In this document: positions 33,642 through 42,788 of the stretch, piece by piece
Layout: each line of letters opens with the position of its first letter
Numbering within the stretch: position 1 is the first letter of the stretch
Assembly (NCBI RefSeq): GCF_003675325.1
Contig: NZ_CP033073.1
Span: 1,922,001-1,986,000 of the forward strand
DNA from: Streptomyces dangxiongensis
GTDB lineage: Bacteria; Actinomycetota; Actinomycetes; Streptomycetales; Streptomycetaceae
Length of the DNA stretch: 64,000 nucleotides
Direction: 5' to 3'
Notes under the pieces: model-generated
The model's input: only the letters and a program-made list of their open reading frames with translations
Told to the model about the DNA's origin: nothing
The model's database searches: none
Position numbers and translations under genes: made by a program

Positions 33642-34526
33642 CTACCCGATCTCGATGCCCTTCAGGTACGTCGCGAAGTCCATCAGCCCCGGGTGCTCGG
33701 CGCGCAGCGCGGGAATGTCCGCGCTGTAGCCGTGCCGCTGGAACCACTCGAACATCAGGGCGATCTCCGGCGCGTTGGGGATGTACGGGCTGGCCGCCAC
33801 CTTGTCCAGCGGGAGTTCCTCGAAGCGGGCCGGCAGACCGGTGCGCCCGGCGAACGCCTCGGCCACCTCGGTCGCCGTCAGCTCGTCCCCGGCCAGCTCC
33901 AGCGACCGCCCCAGATAGTCCTGCGGCCGCTCGAACGCCTCCGCGGCGAAGTGCGCGATGTCCGCGACGGCGACGAACTGCACTCGGGTGTGCGGCTTCA
34001 GGGCGAGCCGCACCACCAGCGTGCCGTCCTCCCGGGGCACGCCGTGGGCGGCGAAGTTGTCCATGAAGAACGCCGGGCGCAGCACGGTGTGCGGCACCCC
34101 GAGTTCGGCGAGATACCGCTCGATGCCCCGCTTGGAGTCGAAGTGGGGCACGCCGCTGTGCCGTTCGGCGCCGCCGACCGAGCTGTAGACCACGTGGGCC
34201 ACGCCGGCGGCCAGGGCCGCCCTGGCCACGGCACGCCCCTGGCGGACCTCGCCGCCCAGCCCGGCCGGCGTCATGAAGGTCTGCACCGAAAAGACCCCGC
34301 GCACGCCGTCCATCGCGGCCCGCAGCGACGCCTCGTCGTTCAGGTCACCGCGGCGCAGGGTCACGCCGAGCGCCGCGAGCCCGCGGGCCGGCGGCGCGTC
34401 CGGGTCCCGCACCAGCGCCACCGTGTCCCTTCCCCGGCGCACGAGTTCGCGCGCCACGGCGCCGCCCTGGAGACCGGTGGCCCCGGTGACCAGGACCGGT
34501 CCGGCCGTCCTCGCACTCTCGCTCAT
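33642..34526 (-). CDS. NmrA-like NAD(P)-binding protein
   Basis: 294 residues. [20 protein letters not shown] is the NAD(P) motif; [14 protein letters not shown] and [11 protein letters not shown] are typical of NmrA/NAD(P)-dependent sensor reductases. Start ATG overlaps the stop of the gene upstream by four bases. Third gene of the minus operon 35827-33642. Likely a tailoring reductase; the substrate cannot be told. Confidence 0.82.
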   Translation of the reverse strand: MSESARTAGPVLVTGATGLQGGAVARELVRRGRDTVALVRDPDAPPARGLAALGVTLRRGDLNDEASLRAAMDGVRGVFSVQTFMTPAGLGGEVRQGRAVARAALAAGVAHVVYSSVGGAERHSGVPHFDSKRGIERYLAELGVPHTVLRPAFFMDNFAAHGVPREDGTLVVRLALKPHTRVQFVAVADIAHFAAEAFERPQDYLGRSLELAGDELTATEVAEAFAGRTGLPARFEELPLDKVAASPYIPNAPEIALMFEWFQRHGYSADIPALRAEHPGLMDFATYLKGIEIG

Positions 34527-35389
34527 ACCGCACGTCCCTCCGGTCGGTCCGGCGCGAACAGCACCGCGTTCTCCACGGCCCATCGCCGGTAGGGGCGCGG
34601 CTCGCGTCCCGTGAGGTCGCGCACCGCGGTCGTCGGCCTCGACCAGGGCACCCCGGGGCTGTGCAGCGCGGCCACGTTGGTCACCGCGGCTGCGCGGTCG
34701 CCGGTGATCCCGGCGAAGACCTCCACCACCTCCTCGGCGGGCGCCACCGAGAAGTCCAGCTCCCGGCCCAGCACGTCGCCGAGGATCCGCGCCTGCTCGC
34801 GCGAGGTGAGCGTCTCCGGGCCGGTGAGCAGGTACGACCGGCCCTCGTGCCCGTCCCGGGTGAGCGCCGCGACGGCGGCCGAGGCGATGTCGTACTCGTC
34901 GACGGGCGCCCCGGGGTTGTTCCCGATCCAGCAGCGCACCGCGCCCCGCTCGCGCACGGTCCGGGTCCACCAGGAGGTGTTGGCGTGGAACGGGCCGGGG
35001 CGCAGGAAGGTCCAGGACGCGCCGGACCGCCGTACCGCCTCCTCGGCGGCCCGATGCTCGTCCGCGATGCCGTGCGGCAGCGGATGCAGGACGCTCGCCG
35101 ACGACAGCAGCACGATCCGGTCCGTGCCCGCCCTCCTGGCGGCCTCCGCGATGTTGGCCGCCTCGCGCGCCACGTCCCCGGCGAGTACCACCAGCGCCAC
35201 CGAGACGCCGGTGAACGCCTCGTCGAGCGAGGCGGGGTCGGCCGGGCTGCCTCCGACCATGTCGACTCCACCGGGCAGTTCGGCGTCCTCGGGCCTGCGG
35301 CTCAGCGCGCGGACGCCGTGGCCGAGTCCGAGGAGCTGCCGGATGGCCTCACGGCCGACCTTGCCGGTGGCTCCGGTGACCAGGATCAT
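34523..35389 (-). CDS. NmrA-like / atypical SDR reductase
   Basis: 288 residues. [31 protein letters not shown] and [14 protein letters not shown] show an atypical short-chain dehydrogenase. It is the closest relative in the window of the protein at 30167 (same SSxSVL and FLRP/FVRP signatures), suggesting paralogues. It follows the SnoaL gene by three bases on the minus strand and overlaps the next gene. Confidence 0.82.
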   Translation of the reverse strand: MILVTGATGKVGREAIRQLLGLGHGVRALSRRPEDAELPGGVDMVGGSPADPASLDEAFTGVSVALVVLAGDVAREAANIAEAARRAGTDRIVLLSSASVLHPLPHGIADEHRAAEEAVRRSGASWTFLRPGPFHANTSWWTRTVRERGAVRCWIGNNPGAPVDEYDIASAAVAALTRDGHEGRSYLLTGPETLTSREQARILGDVLGRELDFSVAPAEEVVEVFAGITGDRAAAVTNVAALHSPGVPWSRPTTAVRDLTGREPRPYRRWAVENAVLFAPDRPEGRAV

Positions 35390-35392
35390 CCG

Positions 35393-35827
35393 TCAGGCCC
35401 TCCAGCCGCTGGGCTCGGGCCACGGCGAGCCGAGCTGCCGGTAGGTGCCCTGGTAGTCGGGCCAGTCACGGTGGTCGCGGATCCGGCCGTCGACGAACCG
35501 GATCAGATGGATCTGCTCACCCGAGAAGACCCGCCCGGTGGGAGCCATGCCCACGAGATCGCCGACATGCCGGCCGTAGAGCACGAGGTGGGCGCGGACC
35601 CAGTCGCCGCGCTCCTCGATCCGTACCTCTTCGAGGCGGGCCTCCTCGGAGAACGTCATCCGGAGCCATGTGACGGCCATCGCGAAGGACTCGGGCCCTC
35701 GCACATCCATGTGTTCCAACGCCGCCGGGTTCAGGTATTCCGGGTGTATGTATTCGGCGACATCATCGGTGACTCCGGTGTTGTACGCCCTTATCATTCG
35801 ACGCACGGCATCAATCTGACCGCTCAT
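35393..35827 (-). CDS. SnoaL-like ester/polyketide cyclase
   Basis: 144 residues. VRRMIRAYNTGVTDDVAEYI, FSGEQIHLIRFVDGRIRDHR and DYQGTYRQLG are typical of SnoaL-like proteins. ATG 35827 has AAGGAG 7 bases upstream; the longer frame read through this region is spurious. First gene of the minus operon, divergent from the methyltransferase, with SARP-type repeats between. Possible role: ring closure, hydroxylation or dehydration of the polyketide. Confidence 0.83.
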   Translation of the reverse strand: MSGQIDAVRRMIRAYNTGVTDDVAEYIHPEYLNPAALEHMDVRGPESFAMAVTWLRMTFSEEARLEEVRIEERGDWVRAHLVLYGRHVGDLVGMAPTGRVFSGEQIHLIRFVDGRIRDHRDWPDYQGTYRQLGSPWPEPSGWRA

Positions 35828-35928
35828 CTCACTCCTTTCGGACCGCATGGGCTTTCCTGCAATCCTGCGGCAGCACATTGCCGCGAACAAGGCCCAGATG
35901 CCTTGCCCCACCGCGGATCCAAAACAGT

Positions 35929-35946
35929 TCGAGCGAGCGTCGAGCA
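35929..35946. promoter_or_regulatory. Probable SARP-binding repeats (two heptamers)
   Basis: TCGAGCG-AGCG-TCGAGCA: two TCGAGC heptamers exactly 11 bases apart, the arrangement recognised by ActII-ORF4-type activators. It lies about 100 bases before both the SnoaL gene (minus) and the methyltransferase gene (plus). Binding by the SARP at 41632 is inference. Confidence 0.65.
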
Positions 35947-36034
35947 ATTCTCCACGCCCCGTCCGGCGGTCCTCGTTTCCGGGCCAGGACGATGAAACAA
36001 AGACACTTTCTTCCGCACGAGACGGAGTGAACGA

Positions 36035-36901
36035 GTGACGAGGGACACCGCCGCTTACAAAGCGAAAGTCACCGACGCCTTCAACGAGGCCGCGGCCATC
36101 TACGACCGGATGGGCGTGGAATTCTTCACGCCCATGGGCCGCCGGCTCGTCGAGCGAGCGGCACCGCGCCCCGGCGAGCGAGTGCTCGACATCGGGTGCG
36201 GCCTCGGCGCGACCCTGCTGCCCGCCGCCCGGCTGATCGGTCCGGCGGGCCGCGCCCTCGGTGTCGACATCGCCCCGGCGATGGTCGAGGAGGCCCGACG
36301 CGAGGCCGGGCGGCAGGGCATCGGCAACGTCGAGGTGCGGGTGATGGACGGTGAGCACCCGGACCTGCCGGCCCGCTCGTTCGACCTGATCCTCGGCAGC
36401 TACAGCGTGATCTTCCTGCCGGACGCGCGGGCCGCGCTCGCCCGTTTCGCCCGGCTGCTGGCCGACGGCGGCCGGATCGCCTTCACCAGCCCGGTGTTCG
36501 CCCGGGACACCTTCCCCTTCCTGCCACCGATGTTCACCGAGCTGATTCCGCTGGACCTGCTCCGGCACCTGCCCGAGTCCTGGCACCCGGAGCAGCTGCA
36601 CCGGCAGTTGCACTCCTGGTTGGAGCACCCCGCCGACCTGACGGCGGCCCTGCGGCGGGCCGGGTTCACCGACGTGCGGATCGCCGACGAGCCGGTGCCG
36701 ATGACCGCGGCCTCCGGCACGGCGTGGGTCGACTGGTCGCACACCCAGGGCATGCGCCTGCTGTGGCAGCACCTGCCCGGCGAGGAGGCCGCGGCGCTGC
36801 GGACCCGCCTGGTCACCGCGCTCGACGCGCTGCGCGAGGGCGACGGTCCGGTACGGATCGAAGTGCCGGTCCGGTACGTCACCGCGACGGTCGCCCGCTG
36901 A
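36035..36901 (+). CDS. SAM-dependent methyltransferase, class I
   Basis: 288 residues. The SAM motif is [16 protein letters not shown]; post-I acid [12 protein letters not shown]; motif [19 protein letters not shown]. Small-molecule methyltransferase of the Methyltransf_11/25 type, using SAM to methylate O, N or C of the product. GTG start; a likely GGAG six bases upstream. Transcribed alone, divergent from the SnoaL operon, closed by a very long hairpin. Position methylated is unknown. Confidence 0.88.
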   Translation: MTRDTAAYKAKVTDAFNEAAAIYDRMGVEFFTPMGRRLVERAAPRPGERVLDIGCGLGATLLPAARLIGPAGRALGVDIAPAMVEEARREAGRQGIGNVEVRVMDGEHPDLPARSFDLILGSYSVIFLPDARAALARFARLLADGGRIAFTSPVFARDTFPFLPPMFTELIPLDLLRHLPESWHPEQLHRQLHSWLEHPADLTAALRRAGFTDVRIADEPVPMTAASGTAWVDWSHTQGMRLLWQHLPGEEAAALRTRLVTALDALREGDGPVRIEVPVRYVTATVAR

Positions 36902-36902
36902 C

Positions 36903-36965
36903 CCGGGCACGCACGAGAGCGGAGGGCCGGGATAGCCCCGGCCCTCCGCTCTCGTGCGTGCCCGG
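36903..36965. terminator. Very long perfect hairpin, bidirectional terminator
   Basis: A 29-bp perfect stem (arms 36903-36931 and 36937-36965) with a 5-base loop ATAGC, starting two bases after the methyltransferase stop and shared with the opposing SDR gene. The outer bases are CCGGGCACGCACGAG / CTCGTGCGTGCCCGG. Confidence 0.9.
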
Positions 36966-37038
36966 CCGCTCCGGTGCGCGCGACGGACGGCGGCGCCGGG
37001 GCCCACGGAGGGAACCGGCGCCGCCGCCCGCGCCCGCT

Positions 37039-37812
37039 TCAGGTCACCGAGAGCGCGCCGTCCACGGCCAGCACGGTGCCATTGGCGTACGCACCCGCTG
37101 GCCGGGTCAGCCGTACGATCCACCAGGCGATGTCCTCGGGACGCCCCACCCGGCCCGCCGGGATCCGCCCGGCCATCTGCGTCAGGAACCCCTCGTACGC
37201 CTCGGCGGGCATACCCGCCCGCACACCGACGCCGGTGTCGACCACACCGGGGGCGATGCCCACGCAGCGGATGCCACGCGGGGCGAGTTCCACGGCCCAG
37301 GTGCGGGTGAGGAAGTCGAGGGCGGCCTTGGCCATGCCGTAGACGGAGTTCTCCGGCCAGGCCCGGCGGCCGAGCGAGCCCGCCGAGCTGACGTTCACCA
37401 CGGTGCCCCTGGTCGCCTCCAGTGCGTCCAGCGCACACTGGGTCAGGAACAGGGGGCCGACAAGGTTCGTGCACAACTGCGCCTCGACAGATGCCCGGTC
37501 GAGGGCGTCCAGCGACGCGAACCCGGTGACGGCCGCGTTGTTGACCAGGATGTCGATCCGGCCGAACTCCCGCAGGGCCGCCGAGACGATCTCCTCGGCG
37601 GCCTCGGGGGCCCGCACGTCGGCGGTGAGGCAGCGGATCCCGGCGTACCCGTCGGCGGTCTCCCGGAGCGTCTCCGCCGAGCGGCCGACGACCAGCACAC
37701 GCGCCCCGTCCTCGTGGAACGCGCGCGCGGTGGCGCGGCCGATCCCGGTGCCGCCGCCGGTGACGACGACGGCCCGCTCCTCGCCGCCGGCCACGGTCTC
37801 ACGCTTCGCCAT
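37039..37812 (-). CDS. Short-chain dehydrogenase/reductase
   Basis: 257 residues, classical [14 protein letters not shown] (cofactor), [10 protein letters not shown], Ser in VSSAGSLG and the YGMAK catalytic pair, then APGVVDTG. Uses NAD(P)H to reduce a ketone or oxidise an alcohol. Last gene of the minus group 39513-37039. It is less like ActIII than the gene at 39680, so probably a later tailoring step. Confidence 0.88.
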   Translation of the reverse strand: MAKRETVAGGEERAVVVTGGGTGIGRATARAFHEDGARVLVVGRSAETLRETADGYAGIRCLTADVRAPEAAEEIVSAALREFGRIDILVNNAAVTGFASLDALDRASVEAQLCTNLVGPLFLTQCALDALEATRGTVVNVSSAGSLGRRAWPENSVYGMAKAALDFLTRTWAVELAPRGIRCVGIAPGVVDTGVGVRAGMPAEAYEGFLTQMAGRIPAGRVGRPEDIAWWIVRLTRPAGAYANGTVLAVDGALSVT

Positions 37813-37869
37813 GGGCCGGAGTCCTTTCCAGCGCCGGGCCCCTGGCCCGGAACGGGGAGATCACGCCGG

Positions 37870-38946
37870 TCATCGGAAGCAGACCGCGGTGTTGACACCC
37901 CGGATGACGGCCTGCTCCGCCTCCTTGGTGAAGTCCGCGCCGAGGGTGATCGACAACTGGACCCGGATCCCGAGGTCACGGGTGGTCGCCGCGAACGTGG
38001 CGTACCCGGGGATGCCCGCGCCGTGCCCCCACAGATCGAGGTCGTCATCGTTCTGGAGCTTCATCAGCCCGAGGCCGTAGCCGATGCCCATCGGCAGGTC
38101 TTTGATCATCTCGGCGGGCAGCGGAGTGGTCATCTCCTTGAACTCCGGCTCAGCGAGCAGTTCTCCGCCGAACAGACCGACCAGGAACCGGTCCAGGTCC
38201 GCCGTGGTCGAGATGATCTCGCCCGCGCAGCCGGCCTCGGAGGGGTTCATCAGGGTGACGTCCTCGGTACGGCCCGCGATCCGCATGTAGCCGTGGGCGT
38301 GCGGCCCGGGGATCTCCGGGGCGTCACCCGGCAGCGTGGTGTCCTTCAGCCCGAGCGGCTCCAGGACCCGCTCGCGGATCTCGTCCCGGTACGAGCGGCC
38401 GGTCACCTTCCCGATGAGCAGGCCGATGACGAAGTAGTTGGTGTTGCAGTAGGCGAACTCCTCCCCCGGCTCGAACTCCAGCGGCTTGCCGGCCGCGATG
38501 GCGATCAGCTCCTCGGGCTCGTAGTGGTTGTAGCGGTCGCGCAGGAAGCGGTCGCCCGGCTTCTGGAAGGAATCGGCGTAGTTGTACAGGCCACTGGTGT
38601 GCTGGAGCAGATTTCGGACGGTGATCCGCCCGCCCTGCGGCAGCAGCCCGGGGAGGTAGCTCTCCACGGTGCGGTCCAGCTCGATCCGGCCCTCGGCGAC
38701 CAGTTGCAGCACCACCACGGAGACGAACGGCTTGGTGATGCAGGAGATCCGGAACCGGCCGTCCTCGGGCACCGGCCGGTCGGTGCCCAGTTCGGCGACG
38801 CCGGAGGTGACGACGAACGTGTGCTCCCCCCGGGTGACGCGGAACTGGACACCGGCGGCGCCCAGTTCGACGAGACGGTCGGCCGCGTGCTGGACCGCCT
38901 CCCTGTGGGCCGAGACCTGCGGAGTAGCGATGGTCGTCTGCGGCAT
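37870..38946 (-). CDS. Beta-lactamase-fold serine hydrolase
   Basis: 358 residues. SxxK motif SCITKPF, then YCNTNYFVIG (YxN) and WGHGAGIPGY (third motif). Class C beta-lactamase/esterase fold without an evident signal peptide, so probably cytosolic. Related enzymes in polyketide pathways act as esterases, acyl transferases (LovD type) or, rarely, lactone-forming enzymes. ATG 38946 with GGGGTG upstream is preferred to the TTG 15 bases earlier. Substrate unknown. Confidence 0.82.
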   Translation of the reverse strand: MPQTTIATPQVSAHREAVQHAADRLVELGAAGVQFRVTRGEHTFVVTSGVAELGTDRPVPEDGRFRISCITKPFVSVVVLQLVAEGRIELDRTVESYLPGLLPQGGRITVRNLLQHTSGLYNYADSFQKPGDRFLRDRYNHYEPEELIAIAAGKPLEFEPGEEFAYCNTNYFVIGLLIGKVTGRSYRDEIRERVLEPLGLKDTTLPGDAPEIPGPHAHGYMRIAGRTEDVTLMNPSEAGCAGEIISTTADLDRFLVGLFGGELLAEPEFKEMTTPLPAEMIKDLPMGIGYGLGLMKLQNDDDLDLWGHGAGIPGYATFAATTRDLGIRVQLSITLGADFTKEAEQAVIRGVNTAVCFR

Positions 38947-39045
38947 GTAGGCACACCCCAATGTCGTATGGCGGTTGGTTGCTTCCCTCCACAGAAGCCT
39001 GGCGGCCCGCGATGGAGGCCCGGACGCGAGTCGCTCGAACCCCGC

Positions 39046-39513
39046 TCAGGCGAGGTCGTCGCGGGTCACCACGCGTGAGGCGACCCGGAGTTCGCCGACG
39101 ACGCGGACCAGCACGTCGTCACAGACACAGACGCGGTGCACCTGCGACTCGCCGCCGGCCGGGGACGTGTACACGATGGCGTACGAACGCACGCGGACCG
39201 TGTCGTCCGGCTGCTCCGAGACGTCGAACATGCCGATGAAGTGGCGGTGCCGCGTGCCGCTCGCCGCCAGTTGGGCCGCGGTGCGTCCGGTGGCCGCGGC
39301 CAGGGCGGGCCGCCCGACCACCGGCTCGGGCAGCGTGGGCACCTCGAAGGTGGCGTCCTCGGTGAAGGTGGCGGCCCACCGCTCGCACTCGCCGAAGTCC
39401 AGCAACTGCATCTGGTGGGCGTAGAACTGCTGCACCTGCGCGTACAGGGCGCCGAACGCTTCCGCGTCCCGCGGCCGGACGGCGGCTCGGGCGGTTGTCG
39501 ACTGCGTGGTCAT
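39046..39513 (-). CDS. NTF2-like (SnoaL_4) protein, ActVI-A-like
   Basis: 155 residues. FYAHQMQLLDFGECERWAAT, FTEDATFEVPTLPEPVVG and RHRHFIGMFDV are typical of the SnoaL_4/NTF2 proteins in type II clusters. ActVI-ORFA of actinorhodin, the best-known relative I can name, takes part in pyran-ring chemistry. ATG 39513 has GGAG 10 bases upstream; the 24 residues before it in the frame look untranslated. Divergent from the ketoreductase gene with SARP-type repeats between. Confidence 0.8.
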   Translation of the reverse strand: MTTQSTTARAAVRPRDAEAFGALYAQVQQFYAHQMQLLDFGECERWAATFTEDATFEVPTLPEPVVGRPALAAATGRTAAQLAASGTRHRHFIGMFDVSEQPDDTVRVRSYAIVYTSPAGGESQVHRVCVCDDVLVRVVGELRVASRVVTRDDLA

Positions 39514-39567
39514 GGACTTCTCCGTTCCCTCGTGTCCCGCGTTCTCCGCCACGGTCCGGGACCCGGG

Positions 39568-39596
39568 TCGAGCGGGCTTCGAGGACACCTCGAAGA
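39568..39596. promoter_or_regulatory. Probable SARP-binding repeats (three heptamers)
   Basis: TCGAGCG (39568), TCGAGGA (39579) and TCGAAGA (39590): three heptamers with exact 11-base spacing, the classical SARP box. Two more TCGA-type heptamers lie at 39626 and 39646. Divergent intergenic region between the NTF2 gene and the ketoreductase gene, matching the position of ActII-ORF4 sites in the actinorhodin cluster. Confidence 0.72.
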
Positions 39597-39679
39597 CCGC
39601 GTCTCAAGTGATGTTCGTGCGGCCTTCGAGCTGACCGGGACACGGTCGAAGCCACCATCGCCGCTCGGGAGGCAGACGA

Positions 39680-40465
39680 ATGACGACAGTGACGAACCCG
39701 GTAGCCCTGGTCACCGGGGGCACGAGTGGCATCGGCCTGGCCGTGGCCCGGGACCTGGGGCGCCGGGGGAACCGTGTCTTCCTCTGCGCCCGCGACGGGG
39801 ACAAGGTCGAGCGGACCGTCAAGGAACTGCGCGAGGAGGGCCTGGAGGTGGCGGGCGCACAGGCCGACGTGCGCTCCGCCGACTCCGTCGCGCTCCTGGT
39901 CCGCTCCGTGATCGACACCTTCGGCCCGGTCAACGTCCTGGTCAACAACGCGGGGCGCAGCGGGGGCGGCCCGACGGCCGGTATCACGGACGAGCTCTGG
40001 TACGACGTCATCGACACCAACCTCAACAGCGTCTTCCTGGTGACCCGCGCCGCGCTCACCACCGGCGGCCTGGCGGACGCCGGTTACGGCAGGATCATCA
40101 ACATCGCCTCGACCGCCGGGAAGCAGGGCGTACTGCTGGGAGCCCCCTACTCCGCGTCGAAGCACGGTGTCGTTGGCTTCACCAAGGCGCTGGGCAAGGA
40201 ACTGGCCCCGGCCGGCATCACCGTCAACGCCGTGTGTCCCGGCTATGTGGAGACCCCCATGGCCGAACGGGTCCGCCAGGGCTACGCGGCCGCCTGGGGC
40301 ACCACGCAGGACGACGTACGGCAACGGTTCGAGGCGAAGATCCCGCTCGGGCGCTACTCGACTCCCGAGGAGGTGGCGGGCCTCATCGGCTACCTGACCA
40401 CCGAACATGCCGCCTCCATCACGGCACAGGCGCTCAATGTCTGTGGCGGTCTGGGCAACTTCTGA
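39680..40465 (+). CDS. ActIII-type polyketide C9 ketoreductase
   Basis: 261 residues. SDR fold with VTGGTSGIGLAVARDLGRRG, NNAGRSGGGPTAGITDELWY (close to the ActIII signature), Ser in IASTAGKQG, YSASKHG and the C-terminal GLGNF. It reduces the C9 carbonyl of the nascent polyketide on the ACP using NADPH and fixes first-ring folding. Start ATG follows GGGAGG. Followed 18 bases later by the aromatase/cyclase. This pair defines the product as a C9-reduced aromatic. Confidence 0.94.
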   Translation: MTTVTNPVALVTGGTSGIGLAVARDLGRRGNRVFLCARDGDKVERTVKELREEGLEVAGAQADVRSADSVALLVRSVIDTFGPVNVLVNNAGRSGGGPTAGITDELWYDVIDTNLNSVFLVTRAALTTGGLADAGYGRIINIASTAGKQGVLLGAPYSASKHGVVGFTKALGKELAPAGITVNAVCPGYVETPMAERVRQGYAAAWGTTQDDVRQRFEAKIPLGRYSTPEEVAGLIGYLTTEHAASITAQALNVCGGLGNF

Positions 40466-40483
40466 TCCGAAAGGGGCTTTTGG

Positions 40484-41473
40484 ATGTCTGCCGAGCGAGT
40501 GCACCACGCCAGGCACGAGATCAACGTGGCCGCGCCGGCGAGCGTGGTCTACGGGATCGTCTCCGACGCGGTCACCTGGCCGCTGTACTTCCCGCCGAAC
40601 GTTCACGTAGAGCAGCTGGAGTCCGACGGGCAGCGGGAACGGCTGCGCATGTGGGCCACGGCCAACGGCCGGACCACGTCATGGACCTCACGCCGGGAGC
40701 TCGACCCCGAGGCACGGCGGATCGAGTTCCGGCAGGAGCAGTCGGCGGCACCGGTGAAGTCCATGGGCGGGACCTGGATCGTCGAGCCGCGCGGCGCCGC
40801 GGCGTCGCGACTGGTCCTGCTGCACGACTTCACCGTGGCGGGCGATTCGGCGGACGACGTGGCGTGGGTGGAGCGTGCGACCGACACCAACAGCCGTGCC
40901 GAGCTGGGCAGTCTGAAGAAGCTCGCCGAGCGCTGGACGCGTCTGGGCGACCTCGCGCTGTCCTTCGAGGACTCCGTCCGGGTCGACGGACCGGCCGAGC
41001 CGGTCTACGAGTTCCTCTACCGGGTGCGCGACTGGCCGGACCTCGTGCCGCACGTGTCCCGGCTGGACGTGGTGGAGGACGAATCCGGGGTCCAGGTGAT
41101 GTCGATGGACACCCGCACCGCGGACGGCTCCACACACACCACCGAATCGGTGCGCGTCTGCTTCCCGCATGCAGGGCGCATCGTCTACAAGCAGACGGTG
41201 ACGCCCGCGCTGATGTCGGCCCACATCGGCGAGTGGCAGGTCGTCCCCGACGTGTCGGGCGTGACGGTCACCTCGCATCACGGTGTGGTCCTGCGCGAGG
41301 AGAACATCCCTCGGGTGCTCGGCGAGGGCGCCGGCGTCGCCGAGGCGCGCTCGTACGTGCGCGAGGCGCTCGGCCGCAACAGCACCGCGACTCTCAACCT
41401 CGCGAAGGAATATGCCGAGAAATACACAGAGGGCGCGACCAGGAGTGAAATTTCCCAAATAAAGCTCAACTAA
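40484..41473 (+). CDS. Di-domain aromatase/cyclase (ActVII-like)
   Basis: 329 residues with two START/Bet v1-like halves: the first begins HARHEINVAAPASVVYGIVS, the second near residue 165 with FEDSVRVDGPAEPVYEFLYR. Such di-domain enzymes aromatise the first ring of C9-reduced polyketides by dehydration. GAAAGGGG lies before the ATG. Together with the ActIII-type ketoreductase it gives the typical reduced-chain pathway. Confidence 0.92.
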   Translation: MSAERVHHARHEINVAAPASVVYGIVSDAVTWPLYFPPNVHVEQLESDGQRERLRMWATANGRTTSWTSRRELDPEARRIEFRQEQSAAPVKSMGGTWIVEPRGAAASRLVLLHDFTVAGDSADDVAWVERATDTNSRAELGSLKKLAERWTRLGDLALSFEDSVRVDGPAEPVYEFLYRVRDWPDLVPHVSRLDVVEDESGVQVMSMDTRTADGSTHTTESVRVCFPHAGRIVYKQTVTPALMSAHIGEWQVVPDVSGVTVTSHHGVVLREENIPRVLGEGAGVAEARSYVREALGRNSTATLNLAKEYAEKYTEGATRSEISQIKLN

Positions 41474-41533
41474 GGATTCCGAAGAAGTCTGGCCGATTTC
41501 AGCGGCAGCAACGCCCGAGCTGACGGCGAACCC

Positions 41534-41599
41534 GAGTATCGAGGGCGTGAGTGGAGTATCGTCACACCGTGATGAGTTCTTGACTCATCTTTTTGACTC
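41534..41599 (+). promoter_or_regulatory. SARP-gene promoter region with palindrome and repeats
   Basis: A 19-bp inverted repeat GATGAGT-TCTTG-ACTCATC (41571-41589) lies 42 bases before the ATG. GAGTATCG occurs twice 20 bases apart (41534, 41554) and TTGACTC twice 13 bases apart (41580, 41593). A repressor or hormone-receptor site is plausible; no protein in the window is an obvious match. Confidence 0.55.
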
Positions 41600-41631
41600 G
41601 GCGCCACAGCGCGGAGAGACGGGGAGAATTC

Positions 41632-42453
41632 ATGGAGATCCAGCTTCTGGGTCCCTTCGGGGCGACCATACGAGGTGAATCCATCGTTCCCACGGCTGGG
41701 AAGCCGCGGCAGATCCTTGCCCTTCTGGCACTGCACCCGGGCAGGATACTACCGGTGTCCACCCTCATGGACGAGCTGTGGGGTACGGAACCGCCTGCGA
41801 GCGCACTGACCACGCTCCAGACGTACATACTCCAGCTCCGCCGCCGCCTGGGCACCGCCCTGGGGCCGGACGCGTTGAGCACGGCGAAGGACGTGCTCGC
41901 CACCCGGCACGGCGGTTATGTCCTCCAGATGGAGCCGGCGTGCACCGATGTGCGCCAGTACGAGCGCCTGGTGGCCTCCGCGCAGAGCGCTTTCGAGCAG
42001 AACCGGGACGAGGAGGCTTCCGCGACCTTCTCCAAGGCACTGTCCCTGTGGGAAGGCCCGGCGCTCGTCGACGTACCCGTCGGGCCGGTCCTGGAGATCG
42101 AGGTCATGCGACTGGAGGAGTCCCGCCTGGTCGCCACGGAGCGCCGGATCGACGCCGATCTACGGCTGGGCAAGCACTCCCGGCTGATCGCCGAGCTGTT
42201 CGACCTGATCTCCCGTCATCCGCAACACGAGGGCCTGCACTCCCAGGTGATGGTCGCCCTCTACCGCTCCGGCCGCCAGGCGTCCGCCCTGAGCGTCTAC
42301 CGCGATCTGCGCACCCGGCTGATCGAGGAACTGGGCGTGGAACCCTCACCACAGCTGCAACGGCTCCACCAGGCCATCCTCACCGTCGACAGCCGCCTCG
42401 ATCTCCTCACCGATGAACGCCGAGGCTCCACGTTCGACTTGTACGCGGCCTGA
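41632..42453 (+). CDS. SARP-family pathway activator
   Basis: 273 residues, like ActII-ORF4. The winged-helix OmpR-type DNA-binding domain comes first (IQLLGPFGATIRG, then KPRQILALLALHPGRILPVS and TTLQTYILQLRRRLG), followed by the bacterial transcriptional activation domain (YERLVASAQSAFEQNRDEEA, LSVYRDLRTRLIEELGVEPS). ATG 41632 has GGGGAG 8 bases upstream. Probably binds the 11-base-spaced heptamers at 35929 and 39568 and switches on the cluster. It is the last intact gene of the island and is followed by a terminator. Confidence 0.93.
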   Translation: MEIQLLGPFGATIRGESIVPTAGKPRQILALLALHPGRILPVSTLMDELWGTEPPASALTTLQTYILQLRRRLGTALGPDALSTAKDVLATRHGGYVLQMEPACTDVRQYERLVASAQSAFEQNRDEEASATFSKALSLWEGPALVDVPVGPVLEIEVMRLEESRLVATERRIDADLRLGKHSRLIAELFDLISRHPQHEGLHSQVMVALYRSGRQASALSVYRDLRTRLIEELGVEPSPQLQRLHQAILTVDSRLDLLTDERRGSTFDLYAA

Positions 42454-42467
42454 CCACCCTTCCGGTC

Positions 42468-42503
42468 CCGGCTCTGCCGTCCTCAAGGGAACGGCGGAGC
42501 CGG
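42468..42503 (+). terminator. Terminator after the SARP gene
   Basis: 13-bp stem CCGGCTCTGCCGT / ACGGCGGAGCCGG with one T-G pair and a 10-base loop, 14 bases after the stop. Confidence 0.65.
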
Positions 42504-42544
42504 CCGGATGCAGGGACCCTCGGAGGTCCGAGGTGGCGACTCGC

Positions 42545-42715
42545 TCGATGCGCACACCGGTCGTCGGAGAACCACCACCGAGCGCAGGACGTCGCCCGTG
42601 CGCATGCGGGCGACGGCGTCACCACCTCGTCCAGGGGGATGGTCTCGCTGACGAAGACATCGAGGCCCAGACGGCCCTCACACAGAGGTCGATGAGCATG
42701 AGGAAGTCACGCGAG
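42545..42715 (-). pseudogene. C-terminal remnant of a zinc-type alcohol dehydrogenase
   Basis: Reverse-strand frames, joined across frameshifts, read RDFLMLIDLCV, GRLGLDVFVSETIPLDEV and ARMRTGDVLRSVVVL, matching the end of mycothiol/alcohol dehydrogenases (LIDLYxxGRLxLD, then GxVLRSVV). Two frameshifts and loss of the rest of the gene make it a clear relic. Confidence 0.65.
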
Positions 42716-42788
42716 GCAGCTCTGCCGCAGGGCTCCGGCGACAACAGGTCGCGGCAAAGCGCTCTTCACCCCCGCACCGTCTGCGTTT

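Noticed and set aside
35393..37474. A 693-codon reverse frame ending at the SnoaL gene
   Set aside because: Only the last 144 codons, from ATG 35827 with AAGGAG, match a family; the rest is opposite the methyltransferase gene.
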